DNA of 64,000 nt from Haliscomenobacter sp965225875 (GTDB lineage: Bacteria > Bacteroidota > Bacteroidia > Chitinophagales > Saprospiraceae). This document shows, piece by piece, positions 1 through 8,820 of the stretch; positions within the stretch are counted from its first letter, which is position 1, and each line of letters begins with the position of its first letter. The stretch spans positions 2,108,001 to 2,172,000 of the forward strand of contig NZ_CBDDBS010000002.1 in NCBI RefSeq assembly GCF_965225875.1, written 5' to 3'. Below the pieces are notes generated by a model. The model was not told the DNA's origin. It did not search any database and saw only the letters and a list, made by a program, of their open reading frames with translations. The position numbers and the translations under genes were made by a program.

Positions 1-1
1 C

Positions 2-478
2 GACTATAAGGAAATTGTATACGAAGGCTACGGCCCCCACAAGGTCGCCTTCGTGGTGGAAACCGCTACCGACAACCCCACCCGCACCGTTGCCAACGTG
101 CGCAGCTACTTCTCCAAGTACGGCGGCTCATTGGCCAGCTCGGGTACCTTCGATTTTATCTTCTCCCACGATAGTGTATTCAAAATCAAAGCCGAAGGCA
201 TCGACATCGAAGAACTGGAACTGGAACTGATCGACCACGGCCTGGAGGAACTATTTCCCGAAGACGATTGTATTGTGATCTACGCAGGTTTCAAAAACTT
301 CGGCGCCATGCAAAAAGCCCTCGAAGAAAGGGGTGTGGAACTGGTCAGCGCCGAGTTTGAACGCAACCCCAACGTCACCAAAGAACTGACCGAGGAGCAA
401 AAAGCCGACGTGGAAAAACTGATCGATAAAATGGACGAAGACGAGGATATCCTCAACTATTTCCACAATATGGTGTGA
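2..478 (+). CDS. YebC/PmpR-family protein, C-terminal part
   Basis: Partial gene; the start lies before the window, and the frame is open from base 2. The 158 visible residues match the C-terminal two-thirds of the YebC/PmpR/TACO1 family. Recognisable segments are YEGYGPHKVAF, then ETATDNPTRTVANVR, then FSKYGGSL, followed by an acidic tail. Family members are about 240 aa and act as DNA-binding regulators or, as shown for some bacterial and mitochondrial members, as factors that help ribosomes through difficult sequences. The choice between these roles cannot be made here. The gene ends just ahead of a weak hairpin and a tRNA gene on the same strand. The reading frame is intact. Confidence 0.93.
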   Translation, partial: DYKEIVYEGYGPHKVAFVVETATDNPTRTVANVRSYFSKYGGSLASSGTFDFIFSHDSVFKIKAEGIDIEELELELIDHGLEELFPEDDCIVIYAGFKNFGAMQKALEERGVELVSAEFERNPNVTKELTEEQKADVEKLIDKMDEDEDILNYFHNMV

Positions 479-482
479 TTGC

Positions 483-502
483 ACTTGCCCGATGTGGCAA
501 GT
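483..502 (+). terminator. hairpin after the YebC-like gene
   Basis: A 7-bp perfect stem (ACTTGCC / GGCAAGT, 6-nt loop) begins 5 nt after the stop codon and is followed by TTGTCT. It is a plausible weak intrinsic terminator. The T-tract is short, so confidence is limited. Confidence 0.4.
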
Positions 503-528
503 TTGTCTATATTTACGTTTCTTTTTTG

Positions 529-601
529 GGTCCCTTAGCTCAGTGGTTAGAGCGTCTGACTCATAATCAGGGGGTCGTAGGTTCAAGTCCTACAGGGACC
601 A
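529..601 (+). tRNA. tRNA with anticodon CAT (Met, or Ile2)
   Basis: A full 73-nt cloverleaf can be drawn by eye. The acceptor stem GGTCCCT pairs with AGGGACC, the D-stem is GCTC/GAGC, the anticodon stem is TCTGA/TCAGG with loop CTCATAA (anticodon CAT), and the T-stem is GTAGG/CCTAC with loop TTCAAGT. The discriminator base is A. No CCA is encoded, since the gene is followed by CTTTTTAC, so CCA would be added post-transcriptionally. Elongator Met is the simplest reading. A CAT anticodon can also be tRNA-Ile2 after lysidine modification, and the two cannot be separated with certainty here. Confidence 0.93.
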
Positions 602-612
602 CTTTTTACACA

Positions 613-639
613 TAGAGACGTTGCACGCAACGTCTCTAC
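613..639. repeat. palindromic REP-like repeat, copy 1
   Basis: Near-perfect palindrome TAGAGACGTTGC-ACGCAACGTCTCTA just downstream of the tRNA. It is one of six related palindromes within 950 bp that surround and interrupt the RAYT pseudogene at 806-1431. Confidence 0.8.
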
Positions 640-710
640 CTTTCCTTGCCTTACATTTCCAATACAAATTATTATTGGTTGACCCAATTCCGCAAACGTT
701 GCGCGTGCGT

Positions 711-755
711 GTAGAGACGTTGCGCGTGTAGAGACGTTGCATGCAACGTCTCTAC
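711..755. repeat. palindromic REP-like repeat, half copy plus full copy
   Basis: A half site (711-723) is followed by a perfect 28-nt palindrome (728-755) made of GTAGAGACGTTGCA and its reverse complement. It lies 50 bp upstream of the RAYT pseudogene start. The arrangement of REP palindromes next to a RAYT gene is the usual signature of REP/RAYT systems. Confidence 0.82.
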
Positions 756-805
756 GGCCCGAACCGGACCGAACCAAACCTGACCAGGGTAATTTTCATT
801 TTGGC

Positions 806-1431
806 ATGGAAAAATACCAAAACAAATACCGCATTCCTTCTGCCCGGGCCTATTGGTGGGATTATGGCTGGAATGGGGCGTATTTCATCACCATTTGCAC
901 CCAGGATCGTGCGCATTTTTTCGGGGAAATGGCGGATGGGAAAATGCATTTGTCCAATACTGGAGTAATCGCGGACCTTTAATGGCATGAAATCCCATAC
1001 CATCAATCATTTGTGGAATTAGGCGATTTTGTGGTGATGCCCAATCACATCCATGGGATATTGATATTGAACAAACCGGCCCCCGTAGAGACGTTGCATG
1101 CAACGTCTCTACACGCAACGTTTTTGCGCACAACCCCCGTAGAGACGTTGCATGCAACGTCTCTACAACACGTAACCCCAAATCCCCCAATAACGAAAAA
1201 ATGGCCGCCATATCCCCCAAATCCAATACCATCCCAATCATTATCCGATCCTACAAATCAGCCGTAACCAAACACGCCAACCGATTAGGGTTACCCAATG
1301 GATGGCAGCCCCGTTTTTATGACCACATTATTCGCAACGATGCGGAATACCAACGCATCTCGGATTACATCGTCAACAATCCCGCCAATTGGCAGACCGA
1401 CAAATTTTATGCACCATCCCCCCCGCCGTAG
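806..1431 (+). pseudogene. REP-associated (RAYT, Y1/IS200-like) transposase, broken
   Basis: The pieces together spell a RAYT-type Y1 single-strand transposase of about 205 codons. The N-terminal segment contains WNGAYFITICTQDRAHFFGE, the HUH metal motif is in VMPNHIHGILIL, and the C-terminal part contains WQPRFYDHIIRN and YIVNNPANWQ. Two lesions break it: an in-frame TAA at 980-982, and a single-base shift in the A-run near 1195-1201 that moves the C-terminal half (from about 1201) into another frame. Two 28-nt palindromes (1085-1112 and 1139-1166) lie inside the reading frame in a poorly conserved linker. The TAG stop at 1429-1431 falls in the first bases of a third palindrome. Such domesticated transposases act on their flanking palindromes. 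This copy should be inactive unless recoded. Confidence 0.85.
1085..1166. repeat. two palindromic REP-like repeats inside the RAYT gene
   Basis: Two perfect 28-nt palindromes of the same sequence as 728-755, at 1085-1112 and 1139-1166. Read in frame they give the peptide VETLHATSL twice. They sit between the HUH motif and the C-terminal helix of the transposase pseudogene. Confidence 0.85.
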
Positions 1432-1550
1432 AGACGTTGCATGCAACGTCTCTGGGCACGCACGTGCAGGCGTTACGCGTGTAGGCGTCATGCGTGCAGG
1501 CGTACGCGTAGAGACGTTGCATGCAACGTCTCTACATGCAACGTCTCTAC
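1428..1550. repeat. palindromic REP-like repeats downstream of RAYT
   Basis: One nearly complete copy (1428-1453), one perfect copy (1508-1535) and one half copy (1536-1550) of the same palindrome. The GC-rich stretch between them (1455-1507) carries the degenerate repeat GCAGGCGT. The spacing is irregular, unlike a CRISPR array. Confidence 0.82.
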
Positions 1551-1677
1551 GGGGCACCATTTGCACCCTTTCCCAATCGTATTTATTTTTACACCAACAT
1601 CCCCGTTTTGTATACCCTAAAATCTACTTTCGGGTCATCCTCATTAGACATTCCCGGAATAACAATAAATAAAACCA

Positions 1678-2097
1678 ATGGACAATCCACCATTTAGATT
1701 TTCAACAAAAAAAGCACTAGATGAATTAGCCACTGAACTTAATCTCAGGGAAAAAATTCCACATTGGGACTCAATGGCGGGTTTATCCTATACCCCAGGG
1801 AACCCAGCAGACATACAAGCCTACCTTGTTCATTATGCCCAATTAAAAGACGACGATAAAAAATTCACGCTCATGGAGATGATATTGGATGCAATTGCAC
1901 AGCAATCCAACGAAAGGGATTTTATGAACTATTGGCAAAAAGTGAAACCGATTTTAATCGAAGACTATGTAATCCAGGAATTCACGATACATTATTGGAA
2001 GGATATGACAACGCAAAATTTTGAAAGAAGTGAGATGATGACGCCGCTTATTCGAAATTTGGTAAGTTATTTGGAATGGGATGGGGGGGGTAGTTAA
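1678..2097 (+). CDS. hypothetical protein, 139 aa
   Basis: I do not recognise this protein. It is small, acidic and apparently soluble, with no signal peptide or membrane segment. It is rich in Trp, Met and charged residues and looks alpha-helical (DDDKKFTLMEMILDAIAQQS, FMNYWQKVKPILI). The ATG at 1678 is the first start in the open frame, with an AT-rich leader after the REP-like repeats. Stop to next start is 55 bp on the same strand, so it may be co-transcribed with the serine-hydrolase lipoprotein. A small single-domain helper or immunity-type protein is possible, but nothing in the sequence proves that. Confidence 0.7.
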   Translation: MDNPPFRFSTKKALDELATELNLREKIPHWDSMAGLSYTPGNPADIQAYLVHYAQLKDDDKKFTLMEMILDAIAQQSNERDFMNYWQKVKPILIEDYVIQEFTIHYWKDMTTQNFERSEMMTPLIRNLVSYLEWDGGGS

Positions 2098-2152
2098 TTG
2101 GACACGCTCAACCAAAGCGGAAATACACACAACAATCACTAAATTAAAAATC

Positions 2153-3280
2153 ATGAAAAATAGAATGCTGACAATCTTACTTGGCTTTTTGCTTTTGAGC
2201 GTATGGTCTTGTCAGAAAGAGGCCGACCTTACGGCAAATTCAAAAGAAGAACTTGAAGAAAAATTGAAGTCGGAATTTGAAAAAAGCAACACAACTTCAA
2301 TCGCATATTGTGTCGTAAAAAACGATAAAATGCTTCACAGTGGAGCTTTGGGCTTTGCGGATACAAAGAATAACAAGTTGGCAACCGACGATACAAGGTA
2401 TTTAATTGCGTCGGTTTCTAAAACCATTACAGCAGTGGCTGTAATGAAATTGGTAGAACAAAATTCAATCCAACTAGATGATGATATTAACCAGTATCTT
2501 CCCTTCTCAGTTCGAAATCCAAGTTTTCCCAATGATAAAATAACCCTGAGAATGCTACTAAGTCATCGGTCTAGCATTTCCGATAAATTCCAGGAAACTT
2601 TGACCTTAGATTGTTACGGAATAGACTGCCCAATGTCCTTAGATCAATATTTCAAGGCCGTATTCACAAATACAGGTCAGTACTTCTCGGCCAATAACTT
2701 CTCAAATAAAGCGCCCAGTAAAGCGGAGGATTATAGCAATTTGGGATCGGCACTTATCGGATATTTAGTAGAAAGGATTTCAAAAACCCCCTTTGATGTG
2801 TATTGCATGAACAATATTTTCACGCCTTTAGGAATGACCAAAACAGAATGGAGGTTGGCCAATACGCCTATATCAGAATTGGCAATACCCTATTCACCGG
2901 ATATCAGCAGTCCGAATCCGCATTATACTTTTCCTGACTATCCCAATGGCGGTTTGCGAACCACCGTTTTAGATTTATCGAAATTTTTAAGAATGGTGAT
3001 TCAGAATGGCAACTTCAATAACACCCAAATCTTGACGCCAGCTAGCATGGCAGCGATGAAAACCTTGCAATTTGGAAGTACTGAATTTTGCTTATCCTTT
3101 TATTATGATACCATACGAGGAAGAAATGTTTTGGGACACAATGGTGGAGAAAAAGGGGTTACAACGGAAATGTACTATGATACCAATAACAATGTAGGGG
3201 TTATTGTTTTTAGCAATGAAGAAGATGTCGAATTGGAAAACATTGTTTCTCTTTTGTTTAATTATGGTGAAAAACAATGA
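2153..3280 (+). CDS. serine-hydrolase lipoprotein, class C beta-lactamase/PBP fold
   Basis: 375 aa. The start is placed at the ATG that gives a proper lipoprotein signal: a hydrophobic core (LTILLGFLLL) and the lipobox VWSC with Cys20. The serine beta-lactamase/DD-peptidase fold is shown by S87-V-S-K90 (SxxK, nucleophile), Y194-S-N196 (YxN) and H329-N-G (the KTG-equivalent HxG). Members of this family (COG1680) hydrolyse D-amino-acid peptides, esters or beta-lactams; the substrate cannot be read from sequence. The protein is expected to be tethered to a membrane facing the periplasm or the surface. The gene is rather AT-rich compared with the housekeeping genes further on. Confidence 0.9.
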   Translation: MKNRMLTILLGFLLLSVWSCQKEADLTANSKEELEEKLKSEFEKSNTTSIAYCVVKNDKMLHSGALGFADTKNNKLATDDTRYLIASVSKTITAVAVMKLVEQNSIQLDDDINQYLPFSVRNPSFPNDKITLRMLLSHRSSISDKFQETLTLDCYGIDCPMSLDQYFKAVFTNTGQYFSANNFSNKAPSKAEDYSNLGSALIGYLVERISKTPFDVYCMNNIFTPLGMTKTEWRLANTPISELAIPYSPDISSPNPHYTFPDYPNGGLRTTVLDLSKFLRMVIQNGNFNNTQILTPASMAAMKTLQFGSTEFCLSFYYDTIRGRNVLGHNGGEKGVTTEMYYDTNNNVGVIVFSNEEDVELENIVSLLFNYGEKQ

Positions 3281-3362
3281 GGAACGGAGGTTTTTTCATT
3301 ATTCTGGAGTTTTACCAACCGTGGAGGCGCTTGAACTTACCATTCTCAACCTCTAATCGCCC

Positions 3363-4268
3363 CTACCCATTCACCCCTAAAAAATAAATCGGCTGCAGCG
3401 GCAGCATATTCTTCTCCTCATCCGTCATTTTGGAATAAAACTCCTGCCAAAGACTGACAAAACGCTCCAAATTAATCAACTCCACATGCCGATGAGATTC
3501 ACGGGCATAACGTTCCGATTCCGAAGTAAACCTTCCCGAAGTCACAAACAAGCCCACATCCCCTGGTTTGTTCAAATTCGCCACCAGTTGTTTGACCACA
3601 TCTACCGAAACCGCGTCATTGGGGCGATGCTTCACCTGAACTTTCATCCTCGGCTCCCTGGTCCCCAGCGGATCAGAGTACGCCACCACATCAATCCCAC
3701 CGTCTTTCCCTCTTTTGGCATTAAAGGAAATGAAATACCCCATGGCGCGCAGCAGTGTAGCCACCAAATCCTGGAATTCGTAGGGGTTTTTGGCATTGAT
3801 GTAGTTTTGAATACCTTCCCGCGCCATTTCTTCGTATTGGTCCAGCAGGGCAACTTGCTGTTGTGGCGAATCAACTACCTCCGGTGAGTCCACTTCTTTT
3901 TCTTCTTTTGCGTCGGTACTGCTGGTTTTCCAGACCCGATAAGCCTTGCTTGCAGTACGCATCATCTCTTCGGGACCAAGCTTCATGGCTTCTTCTCCTT
4001 CCGGCGTCAAAATCCAAAGGCCTTTTTGTTTCTGCATAAACCCCGCCTTGATGCAATCCACACTGTAAAAGTGCAGCATCGAAATCCAGCGGGTATATCC
4101 CGTTTTTTCATACCGCTCAGTTTCCCACTCTGTCAGGTTGACCTTGGACGGGATCAAAGCCTGAATATCGCGACTGCGCATTTCGCCGCCATTTTCCTTT
4201 AAAATCAGAAATGCAGCAAAAATGACCTTGGCTGCTGTCTGTATCGATTTCCCTGCTTGTTTGGCCAT
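3363..4268 (-). CDS. Mrr-type restriction endonuclease
   Basis: 301 aa with the usual two-part Mrr layout. Residues about 1-110 form an Mrr N-terminal winged-helix DNA-binding region (ENGGEMRSRDIQALIP, then a wing ending LTPEG). A charged linker (115-140) follows, and residues about 155-275 form the Mrr_cat PD-(D/E)XK nuclease. Catalytic residues visible are E164 (YEFQDLV), D193 (GKDGGIDVV) and Q211-V-K213 (the QxK variant typical of Mrr). Known Mrr enzymes are type IV nucleases cutting DNA with modified bases. The gene faces left, opposite to the rest of the defence island, so it has its own promoter in the 348-bp gap shared with the next gene. All active-site residues are present. Confidence 0.9.
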   Translation of the reverse strand: MAKQAGKSIQTAAKVIFAAFLILKENGGEMRSRDIQALIPSKVNLTEWETERYEKTGYTRWISMLHFYSVDCIKAGFMQKQKGLWILTPEGEEAMKLGPEEMMRTASKAYRVWKTSSTDAKEEKEVDSPEVVDSPQQQVALLDQYEEMAREGIQNYINAKNPYEFQDLVATLLRAMGYFISFNAKRGKDGGIDVVAYSDPLGTREPRMKVQVKHRPNDAVSVDVVKQLVANLNKPGDVGLFVTSGRFTSESERYARESHRHVELINLERFVSLWQEFYSKMTDEEKNMLPLQPIYFLGVNG

Positions 4269-4616
4269 AATTCCTTGGCTTTTTGCTTGATTTACGTTGA
4301 AAAAACAAATAGATTACATCTTAATTGCCTTTTTTTCGATCGCATAAAAATAAAAATTTTTGCAAAACCCAACACGGTGTAACCTTTTTACCACATTCCT
4401 CGTAAAAGCATGGAATCACAAAACCGCCTATCCCTTTGGCAAGGTGGATGAAGTGCGCTCCACTATTTCAAGCTGCTTTTCTTAAAAAATTAGGCGTTGA
4501 TAACCCTGTTGAATTTCTTTTGCTACCTATTTAATTTGGATTTCGGGAAAGACATTTTGAGAATGAAACCTTTGAGCAAGATTTTCGTAAATGAATTGTA
4601 ATAAAAAAATGATAAA
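4269..4616. other. 348-bp divergent intergenic region
   Basis: AT-rich gap between the Mrr gene (minus) and the PD-(D/E)XK gene (plus), so it must hold two divergent promoters. I see no convincing -33/-7 pair, no repeat of the families found elsewhere and no ORF of useful length. A short ATG frame near 4410 stops after about 13 codons. Confidence 0.5.
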
Positions 4617-5696
4617 ATGAAATTAACTGAATTGATTCGTGACTTAAAAAAAAGTCCACTGTTTTACATGTTCGTTTCTTCAAGAGAACTGTTTCATACC
4701 AATTTTTGGTATTGGTTGAAAAAATTAAATCCGGTGGAGATGCTTAAACTTTTCTCTGATCAGGAATTTGTTATTGATGATGGCACCATTTTTTCTCGAG
4801 AATATAGGCAAGGGAGAAAAGAAAAAAAGGCAATCATAGACTTGGCCATTCACCACCAAAAAAAGCCAATAATCGTTATTGAAAACAAAATAAAAGATTT
4901 CCCAACCCAATCCCAACTTAGTCGAATTCAGGAATCCTTTAATGATGACAATACCATTAAATATATTCTGGTCACTTTATTCTGGCAAAATGATTTAAAA
5001 TTTGAAGGTTGGGAAACTGTTTCTTACCTAGAATTATCTCAAAGGATCATACCGGAAAATTTCGTATCAAATGAAAATGACCCACATAAAAAGATTTACT
5101 TTCAAAATTTAATCCAAGATTATAAGGCTTTTACATCAAAGCTTGCAGAAATAGCGATGGAGTTAAAAGTCAATCAGGAGTACGATTTTGCAAAAAGCCA
5201 TAAAGGTGATTTGTTTCAAATTTTAAATGAATCCAAACTTTGGGAAGGGTATCAAAAGCTCAGGGCTAGCCACCTTATTCAATGCTTTTCAAATAGTGGG
5301 TACTACAAAGATTTGTTTGGTAAACTTCCTATTACCCTTAATTATAGTGTAAATAATAAAAAAGCAACACTTGACTTTTTTTTCACAATCCTTAAGGCTG
5401 AAAATATTAAGTACACCATTGGGATTCAAATTGAAGACAATCAATTTAGAAGCTTTGTGAATGGAAATTATGGAAAACAATTTGCCGAAAAGTTATTGGA
5501 AAAAAATCTATTTTTTGACGCAGCATATCTAAGCAAAAAGAAGCGCGAGTCCTTTCTTAAATATGGAACTCATTTCAAATATCAATACACTGAAATCGAA
5601 CAACAATCTTTTGAAGACCTATTTCGGAAGATCAACGCAAAGCTTTCAGAAATTTTAAAATTCAAAGAAGAAATAATTGCATGTATTCCCGATTAA
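4617..5696 (+). CDS. PD-(D/E)XK nuclease-superfamily protein
   Basis: 359 aa. The N-terminal ~110 residues carry a PD-(D/E)XK core: E24 in RELFHTNF, D75 in KAIIDLAI and E89-N-K91 in PIIVIENKIK, as in the Pfam PDDEXK_4 group often found in defence islands. The rest (about 110-359) is an uncharacterised lysine-rich region probably involved in nucleic-acid or partner binding. There is no signal peptide. The gene is markedly more AT-rich than the following hsdR, which suggests separate acquisition. ATG 4617 is used; an ATG at 4609 is out of frame. The target is unknown; a nuclease role in defence is inferred from the active site and from the neighbours. Confidence 0.78.
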   Translation: MKLTELIRDLKKSPLFYMFVSSRELFHTNFWYWLKKLNPVEMLKLFSDQEFVIDDGTIFSREYRQGRKEKKAIIDLAIHHQKKPIIVIENKIKDFPTQSQLSRIQESFNDDNTIKYILVTLFWQNDLKFEGWETVSYLELSQRIIPENFVSNENDPHKKIYFQNLIQDYKAFTSKLAEIAMELKVNQEYDFAKSHKGDLFQILNESKLWEGYQKLRASHLIQCFSNSGYYKDLFGKLPITLNYSVNNKKATLDFFFTILKAENIKYTIGIQIEDNQFRSFVNGNYGKQFAEKLLEKNLFFDAAYLSKKKRESFLKYGTHFKYQYTEIEQQSFEDLFRKINAKLSEILKFKEEIIACIPD

Positions 5697-5781
5697 CATT
5701 TAAAAATATCTTCTGGTCGGCGGGAAAATTGATTGCAGCAATACAACCCCACATAAAACAACAGCAATTATCCGAGATTAA

Positions 5782-5813
5782 ATTGTTCACATAAATGTTA
5801 TTCTCTACCTTTA
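5782..5813 (+). promoter_or_regulatory. candidate Bacteroidota-type promoter for hsdR
   Basis: ATTG at 5782-5785, a 20-nt spacer, then TACCTTTA at 5806-5813. This fits the Bacteroidota consensus (TTG/TTTG, ~19-20 nt, TAnnTTTG) with one mismatch in the -7 box. It is followed by a leader of about 45 nt to the hsdR ATG. Confidence 0.4.
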
Positions 5814-5860
5814 TACACCAACCCCATAAGCTTCTAAATTCCTAATAAATCAAGAACCAC

Positions 5861-8647
5861 ATGATCAACCAAAATCCTGAACAACGCGCCCGTGACCAAA
5901 TCGACCAGCAGTTACTGGCGGCAGGATGGTTGATTCAGGATCAAAAAAAGCTCAACCTGGCCGCAGGGCTGGGTGTAGCCGTGCGGGAATACCCCACCGA
6001 CGTTGGTCCGGTTGATTATGTGCTTTTTGTGGGCGCTAAACCCGTTGGAGTCATTGAAGCCAAACGGGAAGAAGAAGGCCAAAAATTCTCCGCGCACGAA
6101 GTCCAGGTGGAAGCTTATGCCCAAGCCAAACTCAAACGCCTGAACAATGCTCCGCTACCCTTCCTGTACCTGAGCACGGGCGTGATCACTCGTTTTGTGG
6201 ACAGCCGTGATGCCAAACCACGTTACCGCGAAGTATTCACTTTTCACCGCCCTGAAACCCTGCAACAATGGCTCCGCCAACCCAAGTCGATTCGGCGGCG
6301 CATGCAGGAAGATTTTCCGCTGCTCGACACTACTGGCTTGCGCGATTGCCAGGTGGAAGCCATCAATAACCTCGAAAGTTCATTCAAACAAAATCGCCCC
6401 AAAGCCCTGGTACAAATGGCCACGGGCTCCGGGAAAACCTTCACCGCCATCACCGCCGTGTACCGCCTACTCAAACACGTACGCGCCAATCGTATCCTGT
6501 TTTTGGTGGACACCAAAAACCTGGGTGAACAGGCCGAAGGTGAATTCCGCAAATACCAACCCCAGGACGACAACCGCCTTTTCCCGGAATTGTACGGCAT
6601 CACCCGCCTGAGCAGTTCCTTCATCCCTGCCGATTGCCAGGTGTACATCAGCACTATCCAACGTTTGTATTCCATCCTCAAGGGCAGCGAACTGGACGAA
6701 AGTGCCGAAGAAGAAAACCCCAACGAAATCCGCAATACCGTCCGCGAGCCCTTGCCCGTGGTGTACAATCCCAAAATTCCGATCGAGTTTTTTGATGTGG
6801 TGGTCATCGACGAATGCCACCGTAGCATTTACAACCTCTGGAAGCAGGTGCTCGATTATTTTGACGCCTTTCAGGTGGGTCTGACTGCCACGCCCGACAA
6901 CCGGACCTTTGGATATTTCAACCAAAACGTGGTGTCGGATTATGGCTACGAAAAAGCGGTGGTAGATGGCGTATTGGTGCCGTACAATGTTTACAGCATT
7001 GAAACCCATATTGGTAATACCGGAGCGGGCTTCAGCATGGGGCAGGTAGTTGACAAACGGGAGCGGCTCAGTCGCCGCAAATTTTGGGAAACGATCGATG
7101 AAGACGTGACCTACAGCGCCAAACAACTGGACAAAGACGTGGTCAATCCCAGCACGATTCGGGTAATCGCGCAGGCCGTCAAAAAGCTTTTGCCTACCAT
7201 GTTCCCCGATCGCTACGACCCACAAGGCCAGTTCGAGGTGCCCAAAATGTTGATTTTTGCCAAAAGTGACAGCCACGCCGAAGACATCATCGAGATCGTG
7301 CGCGAAGAATTTGCCGAGGGCAACGATTTTTGCAAAAAAATCACTTACCAAAGCAAAGAAGACCCCAAAACCATCCTGTCCTCCTTTCGCAACGAGTACT
7401 ATCCCCGCATTGCCGTCACGGTGGACATGATCGCCACGGGTACCGACGTGCGGCCGCTGGAAGTGCTGCTGTTTATGCGCGACGTCAAAAGCCGCAGTTA
7501 TTACGAGCAGATGAAAGGCCGGGGCACCCGCACCTGCTCCCTGGAAGAACTCAAAGTTAAATGTTCACCGAGTGCCAAATACGCCAAAGACCATTTCGTG
7601 ATCATCGACGCGATTGGGGTGGAACAATCCCTCAAAACCGATAGTCGCCCACTGGAACACGCCCCCCACCTCTCGCTCAAAGAGGTGCTGCAAAACGTAG
7701 CCGTGGGCAATCGTAGCGAAGAAATACTCAGCACCCTGGCCAATCGCCTCCTGCGCATGGACAAACAAATCAGCGAGTACGAGCGCCAGGTTTTTGCCGA
7801 AAAAGCTGAAGGCAGAAGCATCAACCAGGTGGCCCAACAATTGCTGCAAGCTTACGACCCCGATGTACTGGAAAGCCTGGAATCACAACTGCGCAGCGCC
7901 CAACCTGGGACGGCCCCGGCACAAATTGAACAACAAATCCAGGACCAACACGAAGCCATTATTGAGCGCGCGGTAGCCGTATTCAACAGCCCCGATTTGC
8001 GCGATTTCATCGTGGATGTGCGCCGCAAACTCGACCAGATCATCGATACCCACAACCTCGATCAGGTGATCAAAAGTGGCTGGGTGCAAGACCAAAAAGT
8101 GGCCGCCGAACAGGTGGTGCAAGACTTCCGCAGCTGGATCAGCGAGCATCGGGACGAAATCACCGCCCTGCAAATTTTCTACGATCAGCCTTACCGCCGC
8201 CGCGAGCTGACCTTCAAAATGCTCAAAGACCTGGCCGAGCGGATCGTACGCAACAAACCCGCCCTGGCCCCCGGCAAGGTCTGGCAAGCCTACGCCCAAC
8301 TGGAAAAAGCCAGCGGCCAACCCAAAAACGAAATCGTCGCCCTGGTCAGCCTGATCCGCCGCATCCTGGACATCGACCCACTGCTAACTGCTTATGATAA
8401 AACGGTGGACAAAAACTTCCAGCAGTGGTTGTTCAAAAAGCAGGCGGGTGCGCTCAAGTTCAACCGCGAACAAATGGACTGGCTCTACCTCCTCAAAGAA
8501 CACATCGCTACTTCGGTACACCTGGAGGTGGACGACCTGGATTTCACGCCCTTTGACGCGAAAGGTGGGCGGGGGAAAATGTGGCAGCTGTTTGGGACAG
8601 AGATGGAGGGGATTATTGAGGAGTTGAATGAGGTGCTGGCCGCGTAA
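5861..8647 (+). CDS. hsdR: type I restriction endonuclease subunit R
   Basis: 928 aa, full length for an EcoEI-like HsdR. Residues ~1-140 form the HSDR_N nuclease: D52 (GPVDYVLF) and E66-A-K68 (VIEAK) make up the PD-(D/E)XK core. Residues ~160-600 form an SF2 translocase with Walker A ATGSGKT (187-193), the DEAD-like box D317-E-C-H320, motif III LTATP (~343) and motif VI region MKGRGTRT (~550). The C-terminal ~300 residues are helical, as in the EcoEI R C-terminal domain that docks on the methylase. HsdR uses ATP to translocate DNA and cuts it far from an unmethylated site, in an R2M2S complex. It is the first gene of the hsd locus but is set apart from hsdS by a 590-bp hairpin-bearing gap. 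Confidence 0.95.
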   Translation: MINQNPEQRARDQIDQQLLAAGWLIQDQKKLNLAAGLGVAVREYPTDVGPVDYVLFVGAKPVGVIEAKREEEGQKFSAHEVQVEAYAQAKLKRLNNAPLPFLYLSTGVITRFVDSRDAKPRYREVFTFHRPETLQQWLRQPKSIRRRMQEDFPLLDTTGLRDCQVEAINNLESSFKQNRPKALVQMATGSGKTFTAITAVYRLLKHVRANRILFLVDTKNLGEQAEGEFRKYQPQDDNRLFPELYGITRLSSSFIPADCQVYISTIQRLYSILKGSELDESAEEENPNEIRNTVREPLPVVYNPKIPIEFFDVVVIDECHRSIYNLWKQVLDYFDAFQVGLTATPDNRTFGYFNQNVVSDYGYEKAVVDGVLVPYNVYSIETHIGNTGAGFSMGQVVDKRERLSRRKFWETIDEDVTYSAKQLDKDVVNPSTIRVIAQAVKKLLPTMFPDRYDPQGQFEVPKMLIFAKSDSHAEDIIEIVREEFAEGNDFCKKITYQSKEDPKTILSSFRNEYYPRIAVTVDMIATGTDVRPLEVLLFMRDVKSRSYYEQMKGRGTRTCSLEELKVKCSPSAKYAKDHFVIIDAIGVEQSLKTDSRPLEHAPHLSLKEVLQNVAVGNRSEEILSTLANRLLRMDKQISEYERQVFAEKAEGRSINQVAQQLLQAYDPDVLESLESQLRSAQPGTAPAQIEQQIQDQHEAIIERAVAVFNSPDLRDFIVDVRRKLDQIIDTHNLDQVIKSGWVQDQKVAAEQVVQDFRSWISEHRDEITALQIFYDQPYRRRELTFKMLKDLAERIVRNKPALAPGKVWQAYAQLEKASGQPKNEIVALVSLIRRILDIDPLLTAYDKTVDKNFQQWLFKKQAGALKFNREQMDWLYLLKEHIATSVHLEVDDLDFTPFDAKGGRGKMWQLFGTEMEGIIEELNEVLAA

Positions 8648-8653
8648 GCGATA

Positions 8654-8686
8654 CTGAATTGTGTCTACAGTGTCGACACAATTCAG
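8654..8686. terminator. hairpin after hsdR
   Basis: A 12-bp perfect stem (CTGAATTGTGTC with its complement, 9-nt loop) starts 6 nt after the hsdR stop. There is no T-tract, so it may be a transcript-stabilising hairpin rather than a strict intrinsic terminator. Confidence 0.45.
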
Positions 8687-8820
8687 CGTCTATTTAAGTG
8701 CTAAATCCCCAAACTCACATTATTTTAACTTAAGTTTGAGGCCGTAATTTTTGAAATTTGTGCAAATGGGCCAATGTTTTTTGTCGCGGAATCGATATGG
8801 TAGCGTGCATTTGTCTCAGA

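Noticed and set aside
529..601. tRNA as attachment site of the defence island
   Set aside because: I looked for a second copy of the tRNA 3' end (GGTTCAAGTCCTACAGGGACC) in the rest of the window and saw none, and no integrase gene is present.
888..1241. 117-codon minus-strand ORF across the RAYT region
   Set aside because: It is antisense to the recognisable RAYT fragments and translates the palindromes (VETLHATSL), which read identically on either strand.
613..1550. Possible CRISPR array from repeated 28-nt units
   Set aside because: The units are perfect palindromes with irregular spacing, some nearly adjacent, no spacer-like unique sequences of constant length, and they flank a RAYT gene. 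This is a REP-type system.
2081..2152. Extended start of the serine-hydrolase lipoprotein
   Set aside because: It would bury the lipoprotein signal peptide behind 24 polar residues. ATG 2153 gives a proper lipobox at Cys20.
6467..7351. 294-codon minus-strand ORF inside hsdR
   Set aside because: It lies entirely antisense to conserved helicase motifs of HsdR, is rich in His/Phe/Val as typical antisense frames of GC-skewed genes, and resembles no family.
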